Of a stretch of 64,000 nucleotides of DNA, positions 51,993 through 59,980 are shown in pieces. The notes under the pieces were generated by a model, which was given only the letters and a program-made list of their open reading frames with translations, was not told where the DNA came from and made no database searches. Origin of the DNA: Myroides sp. WP-1 (lineage in GTDB: Bacteria; Bacteroidota; Bacteroidia; Flavobacteriales; Flavobacteriaceae); assembly GCF_014145635.1 (NCBI RefSeq), contig NZ_JACHTC010000001.1, forward strand, positions 1 through 64,000. Reading direction: 5' to 3'. Position 1 is the first letter of the stretch; each line of letters starts with the position of its first letter. The translations under genes were made by a program, and so were the position numbers.

Positions 51993-52428
51993 AAGTAAAA
52001 CTTGATTCGAATGGAACATAAAAAAAGCTCTAACTTTCGTTAGAGCTTTCCTTTTGTCGGGGTGGCAGGATTATCTCCCTTTGGTCGATGTTCCTCTTGA
52101 AAGGAGATTTAGACCAAATGAAAGCTACTCGCTGCGCTCGCATACTATTTTTATATTCCATTCGAATTTCAAGTAAAACTTGATTCGAATGGAACATAAA
52201 AAAAGCTCTAACTTTCGTTAGAGCTTTCTTTTTGTCGGGGTGGCAGGATTATCTCCCTTTGGTCGATGTTCCTCTTGAAAGGAGATTTAGACCAAATGAA
52301 AGCTACTCGCTGCGCTCGCATACTATTTTTATATCCCATTCGAATTTCAAGTAAAACTTGATTCGAATGGAACATAAAAAAAGCCCTAACTTTCGTTAGA
52401 GCTTTCCTTTTGTCGGGGTGGCAGGATT
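51993..52428 (-). repeat. 178-bp tandem repeat, about 2.4 copies, with tRNA-terminator parts
   Basis: Units start at 51993, 52171 and 52349 (exact 178-bp period); the third stops at 52428. Each unit has ATTCGAATGGAACATAAAAA, a terminator hairpin (AAAGCTCTAAC/GTTAGAGCTTT; 52024-52049 in unit 1) and the tRNA-end-like word GTCGGGGTGGCAGGATT. Units 1 and 2 continue into a segment with two interlocked inverted repeats; unit 3 continues instead into the tRNA T-loop sequence. The pattern suggests repeated integration or excision at a tRNA 3' end. Confidence 0.85.
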
Positions 52429-52434
52429 CGAACC
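52412..52434 (-). other. tRNA 3'-end fragment, probable attachment site
   Basis: Read on the minus strand this is a T-loop (GGTTCGAATCC) followed by TGCCACCCCGAC, the T-arm and acceptor end of a tRNA. The matching 5' T-stem (GCAGG expected) is absent: the next bases are GAGTGG, and no tRNA body follows. A 3' tRNA stump beside its terminator is the usual scar (attL/attR) of a tRNA-targeting integrase. The isotype cannot be told. Confidence 0.7.
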
Positions 52435-53488
52435 ACTCCTTGTAAGTATCTTTAAATCAATCAATTGTCTTGTTTGTTTGAAACCAACTCACCTAATAGT
52501 TCACCTTAGTAAATTAGGTTAAAATCAAATATAATACTTTTAAATGTTTTAAAAAAGTACTAAAAAGTTAAATAATTACCTGTTTTTCTAAATGATGTAA
52601 GTAAATATTTTAATCAACATCTATGTTTTTACTTTGATTTATTTTTATCTTGTTTTTTAGTATTTTGTTATGTTTGTTTCATATTACCTGTTAATTAATT
52701 TAGTTTGATGTATTTTGTTATGGAATACTAAACTTGTTAAGGTGTTTTTTGGTTGTCGGGGTGTCTATTTGGCTTTAGTTAACTATTTTTATGGAGTAAA
52801 AGATTGAACTATTTTTAATTCTATTGAATAATGGATATAATTTATTGTTCTCAAAATTAAATGTTATCTGCTCTTTTTTTGCATTAACCATATTTCTGAA
52901 TTATCTGATTTAGGATAATATTTATTCTAATACTAGCAAAAATTAAATGGAAATTTTAATAATTTACAACTTAGACAATTGGGAAAAGTGCATGTGTTGT
53001 TAGATTTTCAAAATACACCTTTTGTATCAAGTGCTGTTTGAATTAATTTTATGCATATCTCATCTTTTGAGTTAGTAAACATCCTAGTGATTAGTTTCTT
53101 CTGAATCTTGAAGACGAATTATTGATTCAAGAATGTGTGTAATGTCATTGTAGAAGTAAGTATCTATCTATTAGATGTCAGACAGCGAGGAAACGAAATC
53201 GAAAACAAGCCCTTCAATATTGATTGATTGTAATAAATCTTTCTGGAGTTTTAGCTGATAGATTATTAAAAATGAGCTATCTTCTGAAGATAACTCATTT
53301 TTGTACTTATATAATCACTTGCTAGTTTAATTATTTATATCTATTAGTGATAATAGTATATAGAATTATTGTTTTTGTAGATAAAGAATGCCTAAAATAT
53401 TTACTTTTTCTTAGGTACTTTTTTACAAAATTGTGTAGGAGATTTTTCAATAAATACCCTGATAAAAACAGAATAAATTGAATTACAT
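52435..53488. other. About 1-kb AT-rich gap at the start of the island
   Basis: No reading frame with family-like features on either strand. Base composition is visibly more AT-rich than 5' of the tRNA stump. The only recognisable element is an orphan hairpin at 53266-53300. It probably represents decayed mobile DNA. Confidence 0.6.
53266..53300 (+). terminator. Orphan terminator-like hairpin
   Basis: AAAAATGAGCTATCTT (53266-53281) pairs with AAGATAACTCATTTTT (53285-53300) with one mismatch and a CTG loop. No credible gene lies upstream; a 27-codon ORF (53175-53258) ends 7 bp before it. It may mark a lost gene or a small RNA. Confidence 0.55.
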
Positions 53489-53755
53489 TTATTCCGGAAG
53501 ACTTAGAACTGAAAAAACAGCACTGAACATCGGAATTAGGGCTTTTGCATATTGATGATCATTGATGGTACAAAAAGAACCTTTTTCATAGTTATAAGAT
53601 TTCTTAATGTTATTTATAAGTATGAGTTTTTCTGGAGTACAGTTTTGTTCAATTAAACTGAAAATTTTATTGAAAACTTCTGCTTTATTACGATCATCGT
53701 CATATAAGAAATTGTTAGTTAAGGATAATAGCTGGTTAGTAAAAGAGTTTTCCAT
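53489..53755 (-). CDS. Hypothetical 88-aa protein
   Basis: No family recognised. The sequence is hydrophilic and helix-rich (FTNQLLSLTNNFLYDDDRN, then KLILINNIKKSYNYEKGS) with no signal peptide, and ends MFSAVFSVLSLPE, slightly hydrophobic. The ATG at 53755 is preceded by AT-rich DNA. It stands alone in the degraded island, so it may be a remnant, but the frame is clean and the composition protein-like. Confidence 0.45.
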   Translation of the reverse strand: MENSFTNQLLSLTNNFLYDDDRNKAEVFNKIFSLIEQNCTPEKLILINNIKKSYNYEKGSFCTINDHQYAKALIPMFSAVFSVLSLPE

Positions 53756-54002
53756 TTTTAATTATATTTTCCGATTTGAATTTCAAATATAATTAAAATA
53801 TATTGTATTAAGTGTGTGAAAATCTATAATATCTTGTAATGTTTGAATAAATAAACTTAAAATGCTAATACAAAGGGAGGAAACTGTAAATTAAGATTGA
53901 GATGTTTTGGGAATAATTTATACAAATTATACAGGTTGAGAAAGTGCTTTTTCAGTTGCTTCATCTTATTTTAAATTGAAAATAATGATTGTGAAATATA
54001 AT

Positions 54003-54191
54003 TTAAATCCAAGGTATTGGAATGATAATATGAAAAAGAGGACTCAAACCGATATCAGCAATATTAAAGCTATTATTGAGATTTATAGACTTTTGTAGAT
54101 ACGAAATTAGTTCTTGAGGATACTTAGGTCTATATAAGTTATATTGGTTTGCTCTTTGCGAAAAACGCAAAGTTGATTGATATTTATTCAT
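54003..54191 (-). pseudogene. Truncated class I methyltransferase
   Basis: The 62-aa frame matches the N-terminus of the methyltransferase at 5616: RFSQRANQYNLYRPKYPQEL against RFSDRVADYIRYRPQYPLEM, then FNIADIG against FTIADIG. Similarity stops in the middle of SAM motif I (the GSGTG glycines are missing) and continues with unrelated residues to a stop. It therefore cannot be a working enzyme. The IS200-like element lies about 40 bp upstream, so rearrangement is likely. Confidence 0.75.
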
Positions 54192-54229
54192 AGATGATTT
54201 TTTATAATTCTATTTGTTTTTTTTTATTG

Positions 54230-54805
54230 GTCGCAGACTGTAGTTAAAACTATGCACTTTAGTGCATTTAGCTTTCAGCTTCTAAAAATGTTTACCTTTG
54301 ATATATGGAATATCAACGAACCGGAGGACATAGTGTATCACGTTTAACCGCCCATATAGTATGGGTGACTAAATATCGTTATCCAGTATTGGAAGGAGAT
54401 ATTCAGATACGTTGTCGTAGTCTGATCATTCACATTTGTGAAGCAGAAGATATTCAAATTTTAAAAGGTGTAGTATCAAAGGATCATGTTCATCTTCATA
54501 TAGAATATCGACCATCTCAAAACATAAGCAATATTGTCAAACTCTTCAAGGGTCGTACCTCAAGGAAACTCCAAATAGAATTTCCTGAGTTGAAGTACAG
54601 ATATTGGGGACGTCACTTTTGGGCAATAGGCTTTGGTTGTTGGAGTACAGGAAATATTACTGATGAAATGCTAAATCAATATCTTGAACACCATCGTAAA
54701 CCAAATGATAACGGAGGTAACTTTATACTTGAGTAAGTAGCTCCACCCAGGCAGACTTTAGTCTGCTTTAACAAACTATGGACTTTCAGTCCATAGTGGT
54801 TTATT
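54230..54805 (+). mobile_element. IS200-like insertion sequence
   Basis: Contains one tnpA gene flanked by hairpins: left ATGCAC-TTTA-GTGCAT (54252-54267), right GCAGAC-TTTA-GTCTGC (54751-54766) and ACTATGGACT-TTC-AGTCCATAGT (54775-54797). IS200/IS605 elements lack inverted terminal repeats and use such subterminal hairpins. Exact ends are estimated; no tnpB is present. There is no visible target duplication, as expected. Confidence 0.75.
54305..54736 (+). CDS. tnpA: IS200/IS605-type transposase (Y1-HUH)
   Basis: 143-aa single-strand DNA transposase. The HUH motif is VSKDHVHLHIEY and the catalytic tyrosine is in MLNQYLEHHRK. The N-terminal RLTAHIVWVTKYRYPVL is family-typical. Length is full for TnpA. 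It cuts and joins the hairpin ends of the element. It looks intact, so the element may still be active. Confidence 0.93.
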   Translation: MEYQRTGGHSVSRLTAHIVWVTKYRYPVLEGDIQIRCRSLIIHICEAEDIQILKGVVSKDHVHLHIEYRPSQNISNIVKLFKGRTSRKLQIEFPELKYRYWGRHFWAIGFGCWSTGNITDEMLNQYLEHHRKPNDNGGNFILE

Positions 54806-55001
54806 TAAAGTATTTAAAATGTATTTTATATTGTTTATTCTTTTAAAAAGTGTTATTTTAGTGAAATAGTACTCCTAAACTTTATTGATAAAATGATTGA
54901 AGAGCTGTAATTAAAGGTTACGGCTTTTTTGTTTTTTAAGTTATCTGAAGTGATATTTAGTTAGTAATTTTTTGAGAAAAAAATAAGTAAAAGAAATAAA
55001 T

Positions 55002-55376
55002 ATGGGAAAAGAAAGTATGGAAAAACTTAGTAGAAGTGAGCAAATAGTCCAATTATTTTTTAATTATTTGGATCAGCACATTTTAGATGTAATAAACGGT
55101 TGTCAGAGAGAATTTTTTGAAATAAATCAAATTGCTAAGAATTTAGCAATTTCACATCAACATTTAACTGACACTGTTCAAAAAGAAACTGGTAATCATC
55201 CTTGTTACTTTTATGATTTGAAGATTATAGATAAAGCAAAGGAAATAATTTTAAATACAGATTATTCTCTAGCAGAAATTGCCAATATTTTTACTTATGA
55301 TCCCTCTAATTTTTCTAAGTTCTTTAAGAAATTTACAGGAGTCCCTCCTGGGAAGTATAGAAAAATGCATCGTTAG
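55002..55376 (+). CDS. Short AraC-type regulator (HTH domain only)
   Basis: 124-aa protein consisting mainly of the double helix-turn-helix of AraC proteins: INQIAKNLAISHQHLTDTVQK and LAEIANIFTYDPSNFSKFFK, ending GVPPGKYRKMHR. No sensor domain is present, so it is either a naturally short member or a truncated one. It lies 87 bp upstream of an SDR gene on the same strand. An internal ATG at 55017 is an alternative start. Confidence 0.78.
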   Translation: MGKESMEKLSRSEQIVQLFFNYLDQHILDVINGCQREFFEINQIAKNLAISHQHLTDTVQKETGNHPCYFYDLKIIDKAKEIILNTDYSLAEIANIFTYDPSNFSKFFKKFTGVPPGKYRKMHR

Positions 55377-55462
55377 AAATTTCCGAAAAGTTCACCATGC
55401 TACTGTTTTAAGTTATGCTCAACTTTACAATATTAATTGTGAATATTAAAAGTAAATTTAAC

Positions 55463-56218
55463 ATGGAGAAGACTAATTTAAAAGGAAAAGTAGTTTTAAT
55501 TACAGGCGGGGCTAAAAATCTTGGAGGTTTATTAAGTAGAGATTTTGCTTTGCAAGGAGCTAAGGTTGCAATTCATTACAATAGTGATCACAGTAAAATG
55601 GAAGCTGAGAAAACGCTTGCTGATATTATAAAACATGGAGGTGAAGCTTTTTTATTTCAGGCTGATTTAACTAAAGTAGAGAATATATCTACCTTTTTTA
55701 AAGAAACCAAACAGCGTTTTGGGGGAATTGACATAGCAATTAATACAGTTGGTATGGTACTTAAAAAACCTTTTTCAGAAACAACCGAAAAGGAGTATGA
55801 TCAGATGTTTGCTATAAATGCTAAAGTAGCTTATTTCTTTATACAAGAAGCAGGTAAATATTTAAATGATAATGGTAAAATTTGTTCAATAGTAACATCA
55901 CTTTTGGCTGCTTATACAGGAATGTATTCTACTTATGCAGGAGCAAAGGCTCCTGTAGAACATTTTACAAGAATGGCATCTAAAGAATTTGGGCATAGAG
56001 GAATTTCGGTTACTGCAGTAGCTCCTGGGCCAATGGATACACCTTTTTTCTATGGTCAAGAAACTGAAGATGCTGTATCTTATCACAAATCAGCTTCAGC
56101 TTTAGGAGGCTTAACTAAAATAGAGAATATTGCTCCTTTAGTTGAATTTCTAGTCACAAAAGGTTGGTGGATTACAGGGCAAACTATTTTTGCAAATGGA
56201 GGATACACAACTAGATAA
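55463..56218 (+). CDS. SDR-family oxidoreductase
   Basis: 251-aa short-chain dehydrogenase with VLITGGAKNLGGLLSRDFA (altered TGxxxxxG motif), INTVGM in place of the usual NNAG, and YAGAKAPVEHF (YxxxK). The C-terminus is WWITGQTIFANGGYTTR. The ATG at 55463 is used; upstream residues are unlike the family. It is next to the AraC-type gene, suggesting control by it. It ends in a strong terminator. Substrate unknown. Confidence 0.85.
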   Translation: MEKTNLKGKVVLITGGAKNLGGLLSRDFALQGAKVAIHYNSDHSKMEAEKTLADIIKHGGEAFLFQADLTKVENISTFFKETKQRFGGIDIAINTVGMVLKKPFSETTEKEYDQMFAINAKVAYFFIQEAGKYLNDNGKICSIVTSLLAAYTGMYSTYAGAKAPVEHFTRMASKEFGHRGISVTAVAPGPMDTPFFYGQETEDAVSYHKSASALGGLTKIENIAPLVEFLVTKGWWITGQTIFANGGYTTR

Positions 56219-56222
56219 TAGT

Positions 56223-56253
56223 AAAAAGTGCTTAGAAAATCTAAGCACTTTTT
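56223..56253 (+). terminator. Terminator after the island SDR gene
   Basis: AAAAAGTGCTTAGA (56223-56236) and TCTAAGCACTTTTT (56240-56253) form a perfect 14-bp stem with an AAA loop. Confidence 0.88.
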
Positions 56254-56492
56254 ATTTGATTATAAACCAATAAAATAGATTGAAATTCACTATGAACTAG
56301 ATTTTAGTGAAGTAAATAATCTTTTTATTGTGGATAATTAGATATATTTGATTGATGTAATGAGAATATTCTAAGTGTTTATTCCTCATTTCTTGGGGTA
56401 AAATAAAGTTATTTAGTACATGGGGTATTAAATAGTATTTGAACTTAATCAAATACGAAGTACAAAATAATTTTTTAAAATTCTATAAAGAC

Positions 56493-57134
56493 ATGTTGAG
56501 TAATTATAAATTAGGAATTATAGTAGATAATCATAGATTGTTTGCAGATTCTTTTTCTGCACTTTTGGAAAAAACAGGTTTATTTGATCATATTCATATA
56601 GAGTCAGATACAAATAAACTACTTCAATTCCTTATAAAGAATTCTAGGAAAAAGGTTTTTCTATTCTTGGATTATTATTTGGATAATGATAGAGTAGGGG
56701 TAGATATAATTAATGATGTTCGTCGCTTAAATAAAAATACCAATATAATTGTAGTAACTACTGTAACAAACCCTGGTGTAATTCAGCAAATCAATGTACG
56801 TACTCCAGAGGGGATAATATCAAAAGTTTCTGGATTTGATATTATATTAGATTGTATTCAAAATGTAGAGCGAGGTAAGACTTATTGTTGTCCTATTATA
56901 AAAGACAAACTTGAAAAGGTTGATGCTGAAGTTGTATTATTTACTTCTAGGCAAATTGAAATATTAAAGTGTTTTGCTTCAGGTCTATCAGTACCACAAA
57001 CATCTGATAAATTGCATATTAGTTTAAATACTGTGGTTACACATCGTAAACGAATGATGCAAAAGGCTGATTGCAACACTATAATTAAATTATTAGACTA
57101 TGCATATAAGGTTAGAATATTAGAGCGAAATTAA
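56493..57134 (+). CDS. LuxR/NarL-family response regulator
   Basis: About 213-aa regulator: receiver-like domain (IIVDNHRLFADSFSALLEK, acceptor Asp in FLFLDYYLDND, SKVSG switch Lys) and LuxR HTH (TSRQIEILKCFASGLSVPQT, then VVTHRKRMMQKA). The first Asp pair is VDNH rather than DDH, so phosphorylation may be weakened. The ATG at 56493 is chosen, since upstream codons start with TTG and do not resemble the domain. The 57192 gene follows, probably once its kinase partner. Confidence 0.82.
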   Translation: MLSNYKLGIIVDNHRLFADSFSALLEKTGLFDHIHIESDTNKLLQFLIKNSRKKVFLFLDYYLDNDRVGVDIINDVRRLNKNTNIIVVTTVTNPGVIQQINVRTPEGIISKVSGFDIILDCIQNVERGKTYCCPIIKDKLEKVDAEVVLFTSRQIEILKCFASGLSVPQTSDKLHISLNTVVTHRKRMMQKADCNTIIKLLDYAYKVRILERN

Positions 57135-57191
57135 CCTAGTAAAATTGAATAGTTTTAATGTAGTCAATAATTAGGATGATACTTTTAGATA

Positions 57192-57758
57192 ATGATATTT
57201 AATGAAAGAATAATGTGGTCCCTTATTTTAGGGATTTTTTCTGTGTTTATTTATGCAAAAAAAATAAACCAAAGTGAATTCGATAAAGTGACCAATTTAT
57301 ATAAAAAAGGTCAATTAAAACAAGAAGCTTATATGCGAAAGATGGATTCTGTGGCCAATGTAATGTTAGATGAGGGGGTGTTTTATGAAGTTACAGAAAT
57401 GGTTGAAATCTTTAAAGAATATGAACAAATAGCTTGGAGTAAAAAAAGATATAGTGAAAGACGGAGTGATTATTTTGTTATTTTATTAAACAATGCCTAC
57501 TTGTCTAGTAAATGGGGGGCTTCTATATTTTATGCAGAGAAAATAGCACAACAAAACAGTATTGATGGACATCCTCGTCCTTTAGTTGAACCAGCTATAA
57601 AGGTTTACATTTATGATTTATTAGGGCTTGAAGAAAAGGTATTGAAAGAGTATAAAACGAATATTAATTCTTTTAAAGAGATATTAAAGAAGGTTGAAAA
57701 TAATCCTAGTAAATATTATTGGGAAGGAGTGGATATTTTACGATTGTGGATATCCTAA
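57192..57758 (+). CDS. Hypothetical helical repeat protein, perhaps a truncated sensor kinase
   Basis: 188-aa protein with a hydrophobic start (IMWSLILGIFSVFIYAKK, signal- or anchor-like) and then helical, TPR-like text (SDYFVILLNNAYLSSKWGAS, IFYAEKIAQQNS). The layout recalls the N-terminus of the TPR histidine kinases that pair with LuxR regulators, such as 59973-61922. It stops 8 bp before the left end of the IS3-type element, so the 3' part may have been lost. No domain is certain. Confidence 0.6.
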   Translation: MIFNERIMWSLILGIFSVFIYAKKINQSEFDKVTNLYKKGQLKQEAYMRKMDSVANVMLDEGVFYEVTEMVEIFKEYEQIAWSKKRYSERRSDYFVILLNNAYLSSKWGASIFYAEKIAQQNSIDGHPRPLVEPAIKVYIYDLLGLEEKVLKEYKTNINSFKEILKKVENNPSKYYWEGVDILRLWIS

Positions 57759-57776
57759 TGAAATCCGGACAATTAG

Positions 57777-58700
57777 TTAAGCAGCTTTATTAATATTTAT
57801 TATTTGATTAAATTCGTTGATTGTCTGATAGTTTAAGTAGGAGTGTCTACGTTTTTTATTGTACCAGAGTTCTATATATTCAAAGACTTTAGCCTCCATT
57901 TGCTTTGTATTTAGTTGTAAATTTCCATAAATCATTTCCACTTTTAGGGATTTAAAGAAGCTTTCTGCTACGGCGTTATCCCAACAATTAGCCTTTACTC
58001 ATTGGTTATTATCTATTTTGGTATTCGTGATGTGCTTTGCAGTTCTACTCATGTTTCTAACAACATTAAAGGACTCTAAATAGTTAGCAAATTTGTAGTT
58101 AGCATATTGTACTCCTTGGTCAGAATGGAAAATTAATCCGTCTTCAAAAGATCTGTTCTTTTTAGCCATTTTAAAGGCTGCTAAAGTGGTGTTTTCCGTT
58201 GACATATCTTTACTTAAGCTCCATCCAATCACCTTTCTATCGAATAGATCTATTATTGTAGTTAGATAAATAAACCCTTCTTTTACAGCGATATAAGTAA
58301 TATCGTACACCCAAGCTTTCCCTGGTTTGGTTTGTGTGAATTCTCTATCTAAAATATTGTCAACCACTAAATAATGGTGTTCAGAGTCTGTGGTAATTCT
58401 ATATCGTCGAGCTACTTTACTACGTAATCCTAACTCTCTCATATACTTAGCTACTGTTGGTTTAGACACTTTATAACCTCGTGCATTGAGTTCTATTGTA
58501 AGACGAGGACTACCATAACGCTGTTTAAACTCGAAGTAAACTTCTGTAATAACTCGTTTTAGATTTGCTTTGGCTTGTTTGCTTTTATTAACAGGAGACC
58601 GTTTCCAATGATAATAACCACTTCTACTTACCTCTAAAACCTTACACATAATCCCAATCGGAAATTTATGTTCATGATTAAATATGAACAGGTAAATCAT
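57777..58700 (-). pseudogene. IS3-type transposase OrfB, broken by a 48-bp insertion with a stop
   Basis: The frame from 58700 encodes the HTH_21 domain and the rve integrase core (VYDITYIAVKEGFIYLTTII, FHSDQGVQYANY) up to NMSR. There a 16-codon segment (57996-58043) containing TGA interrupts it; the same frame then resumes with KANCWDNAVAESFFKSLKVE and NKKRRHSYLNYQ, ending at 57777. Normal relatives read MSRKGNCWDNAVAES. The catalytic Glu lies after the stop, so the 233-aa product would lack it. Confidence 0.85.
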
Positions 58701-58996
58701 TTGCCGGTCTTTGAGAAAATGCCGATTGCTTTTTTTAATATTTCATGTTCTAATTCAACAGCTGCTAACTTCTTTTCTAACTCTTTTATTCTTTCTTGTT
58801 CTGGTGTAAGCTTTTGTTTACCATTACCGGGAAAACTAGCTTCTCCAAACTCTTGAGCTTCTTTACACCATTTATATAACAAGGTGGCTCGAATTCCAAG
58901 TTCACGAGCTAATTCTGATTTGTTTGTTCTTTCCTTAGCCAGTTCAACGGCTTGCTTCTTAAAAGCTGCATCGTAAGTCTTTCTAATTCTTTTCAT
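58697..58996 (-). CDS. IS3-type transposase OrfA
   Basis: 99-aa protein with HTH_Tnp_1: RKTYDAAFKKQAVELAKE, then NKSELARELGIRATLLYKW, and a leucine-zipper-like tail (RIKELEKKLAAVELEHEILK). It binds the IS ends and overlaps orfB by 4 bp, which would allow the usual programmed frameshift or coupling. It looks intact. Confidence 0.9.
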   Translation of the reverse strand: MKRIRKTYDAAFKKQAVELAKERTNKSELARELGIRATLLYKWCKEAQEFGEASFPGNGKQKLTPEQERIKELEKKLAAVELEHEILKKAIGIFSKTGK

Positions 58997-59040
58997 AAGT
59001 CAAAGATAAGTTTTTATGCTTAACTCTTTGTCCAGACTAA

Positions 59041-59320
59041 GTTAGCAAGTCCAGCATGAACATAGATCTGCAAATTGGGGAAAAAGACCATTATAATGAT
59101 GTAACAATAGAAAAGAACGAACTGAAAATATAGGACAGTCCCATTTCCAATAAGATTATGATAGACAACTAACTGGCCAAAGACCTTTTCGAGTTTATCA
59201 CGCAGGAAAATTTGCAGAGTTCAGATTTGGGGTTGTTTAGTCTGTTGGCCCAAACATAAGGCGAGGATTACGAAAAAGGGTAGCTTGCTAAGTGTATGAA
59301 GAAAAAGAGGAGAGATAGTA
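59041..59320 (+). pseudogene. Multiply stopped gene remnant
   Basis: Frame of the ATG at 59056 reads protein-like text broken by stops: VTIEKNELKI*DSP, IMIDN*LAKDLFEFITQ, LLAQT*GEDYEKG*LAKCMKKKRR. Four stops lie in one frame without frameshift. The wording and the basic end recall the C-terminus of large DNA-processing (helicase/methylase) proteins of Bacteroidota conjugative elements, but that is from memory and weak. The IS3 end directly precedes it. Confidence 0.5.
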
Positions 59321-59347
59321 GATTGATTTTAGCTAATCTGAATTTAT

Positions 59348-59980
59348 CTATATCAATTTATTTTCCGTGGCTACTTTGACTAATTCGATCATATTTTTTG
59401 CCTTGAATTTTTGCAATAAATTTCTGCGATGTGTTTCTACTGTAATAACTGATATGAATAATTTTTCAGCAATTTCAGCAGAGGTGTTTCCTTTGGTAAT
59501 TGATTCTAATACCTGCTTTTCTCGCTTGGTCAGTCTTGGTAACTCAAAATTGTTTGATGAAGCAGATAACATAATTTGCTGTACTTCTTTACTTAATGCA
59601 ATTCCTCCATGTATAGCGTTATCAATACATTGAATGATTTCACAAGCATCTGCATTTTTCAAGATATAGCCATTTCCGCCATTTTCTAAAAAACGAAATA
59701 TGATACTGCGTTCTGCCTGATTACTTATCCCGATAACTATAGTTTTAGGTGATTTTTGTTTAATTGATTTACAGAAGTCTAAACCACTTCCATCATTCAA
59801 AACAATATCTAGTAATACAATATGTGCTGTGTTTTCTTGAATAAAATCTAGTGCTGACAATCCTTTTGTAAAAGAAAATAGTTGAAATTTACCCACCTGT
59901 TGTAATAACGATTTTAGTCCTTCTAAAATCATCGGGTGGTCATCAACTATTACTAAATTCAAATAATCATTTTTATACAT
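59348..59980 (-). CDS. LuxR/NarL-family response regulator
   Basis: 210-aa regulator: receiver with VDDHPM (D13/D14), phospho-acceptor D58 in VLLDIVLNDGSG and Lys in YILKNAD; C-terminal LuxR HTH (LTKREKQVLESITKGNTSAE, then VITVETHRRNLLQKF). It overlaps the end of the TPR kinase gene by 8 bp and is its partner. Target genes unknown; the neighbouring lipoprotein genes are candidates by position. Confidence 0.92.
   Translation of the reverse strand: MYKNDYLNLVIVDDHPMILEGLKSLLQQVGKFQLFSFTKGLSALDFIQENTAHIVLLDIVLNDGSGLDFCKSIKQKSPKTIVIGISNQAERSIIFRFLENGGNGYILKNADACEIIQCIDNAIHGGIALSKEVQQIMLSASSNNFELPRLTKREKQVLESITKGNTSAEIAEKLFISVITVETHRRNLLQKFKAKNMIELVKVATENKLI

Larger units (their letters stand above)
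57766..59034 (-). mobile_element. IS3-family insertion sequence
   Basis: About 1.27 kb with inverted ends: left GGACAATTAGTTAAGCAG (57767 on) and right, read inward, GGACAAAGAGTTAAGCAT (to 59033). It carries orfA and orfB on the minus strand. No target-site duplication is visible at the two edges, which suggests that flanking DNA was lost or rearranged after insertion. OrfB is broken (see below), so the copy is probably inactive. Confidence 0.85.

Noticed and set aside
52412..52434. Complete tRNA gene
   Set aside because: Only the T-arm and acceptor 3' part exist; no anticodon or D arm follows.
53607..53792. 61-aa plus-strand frame over the hypothetical gene
   Set aside because: Antisense of the better-looking 88-aa frame; no supporting features.
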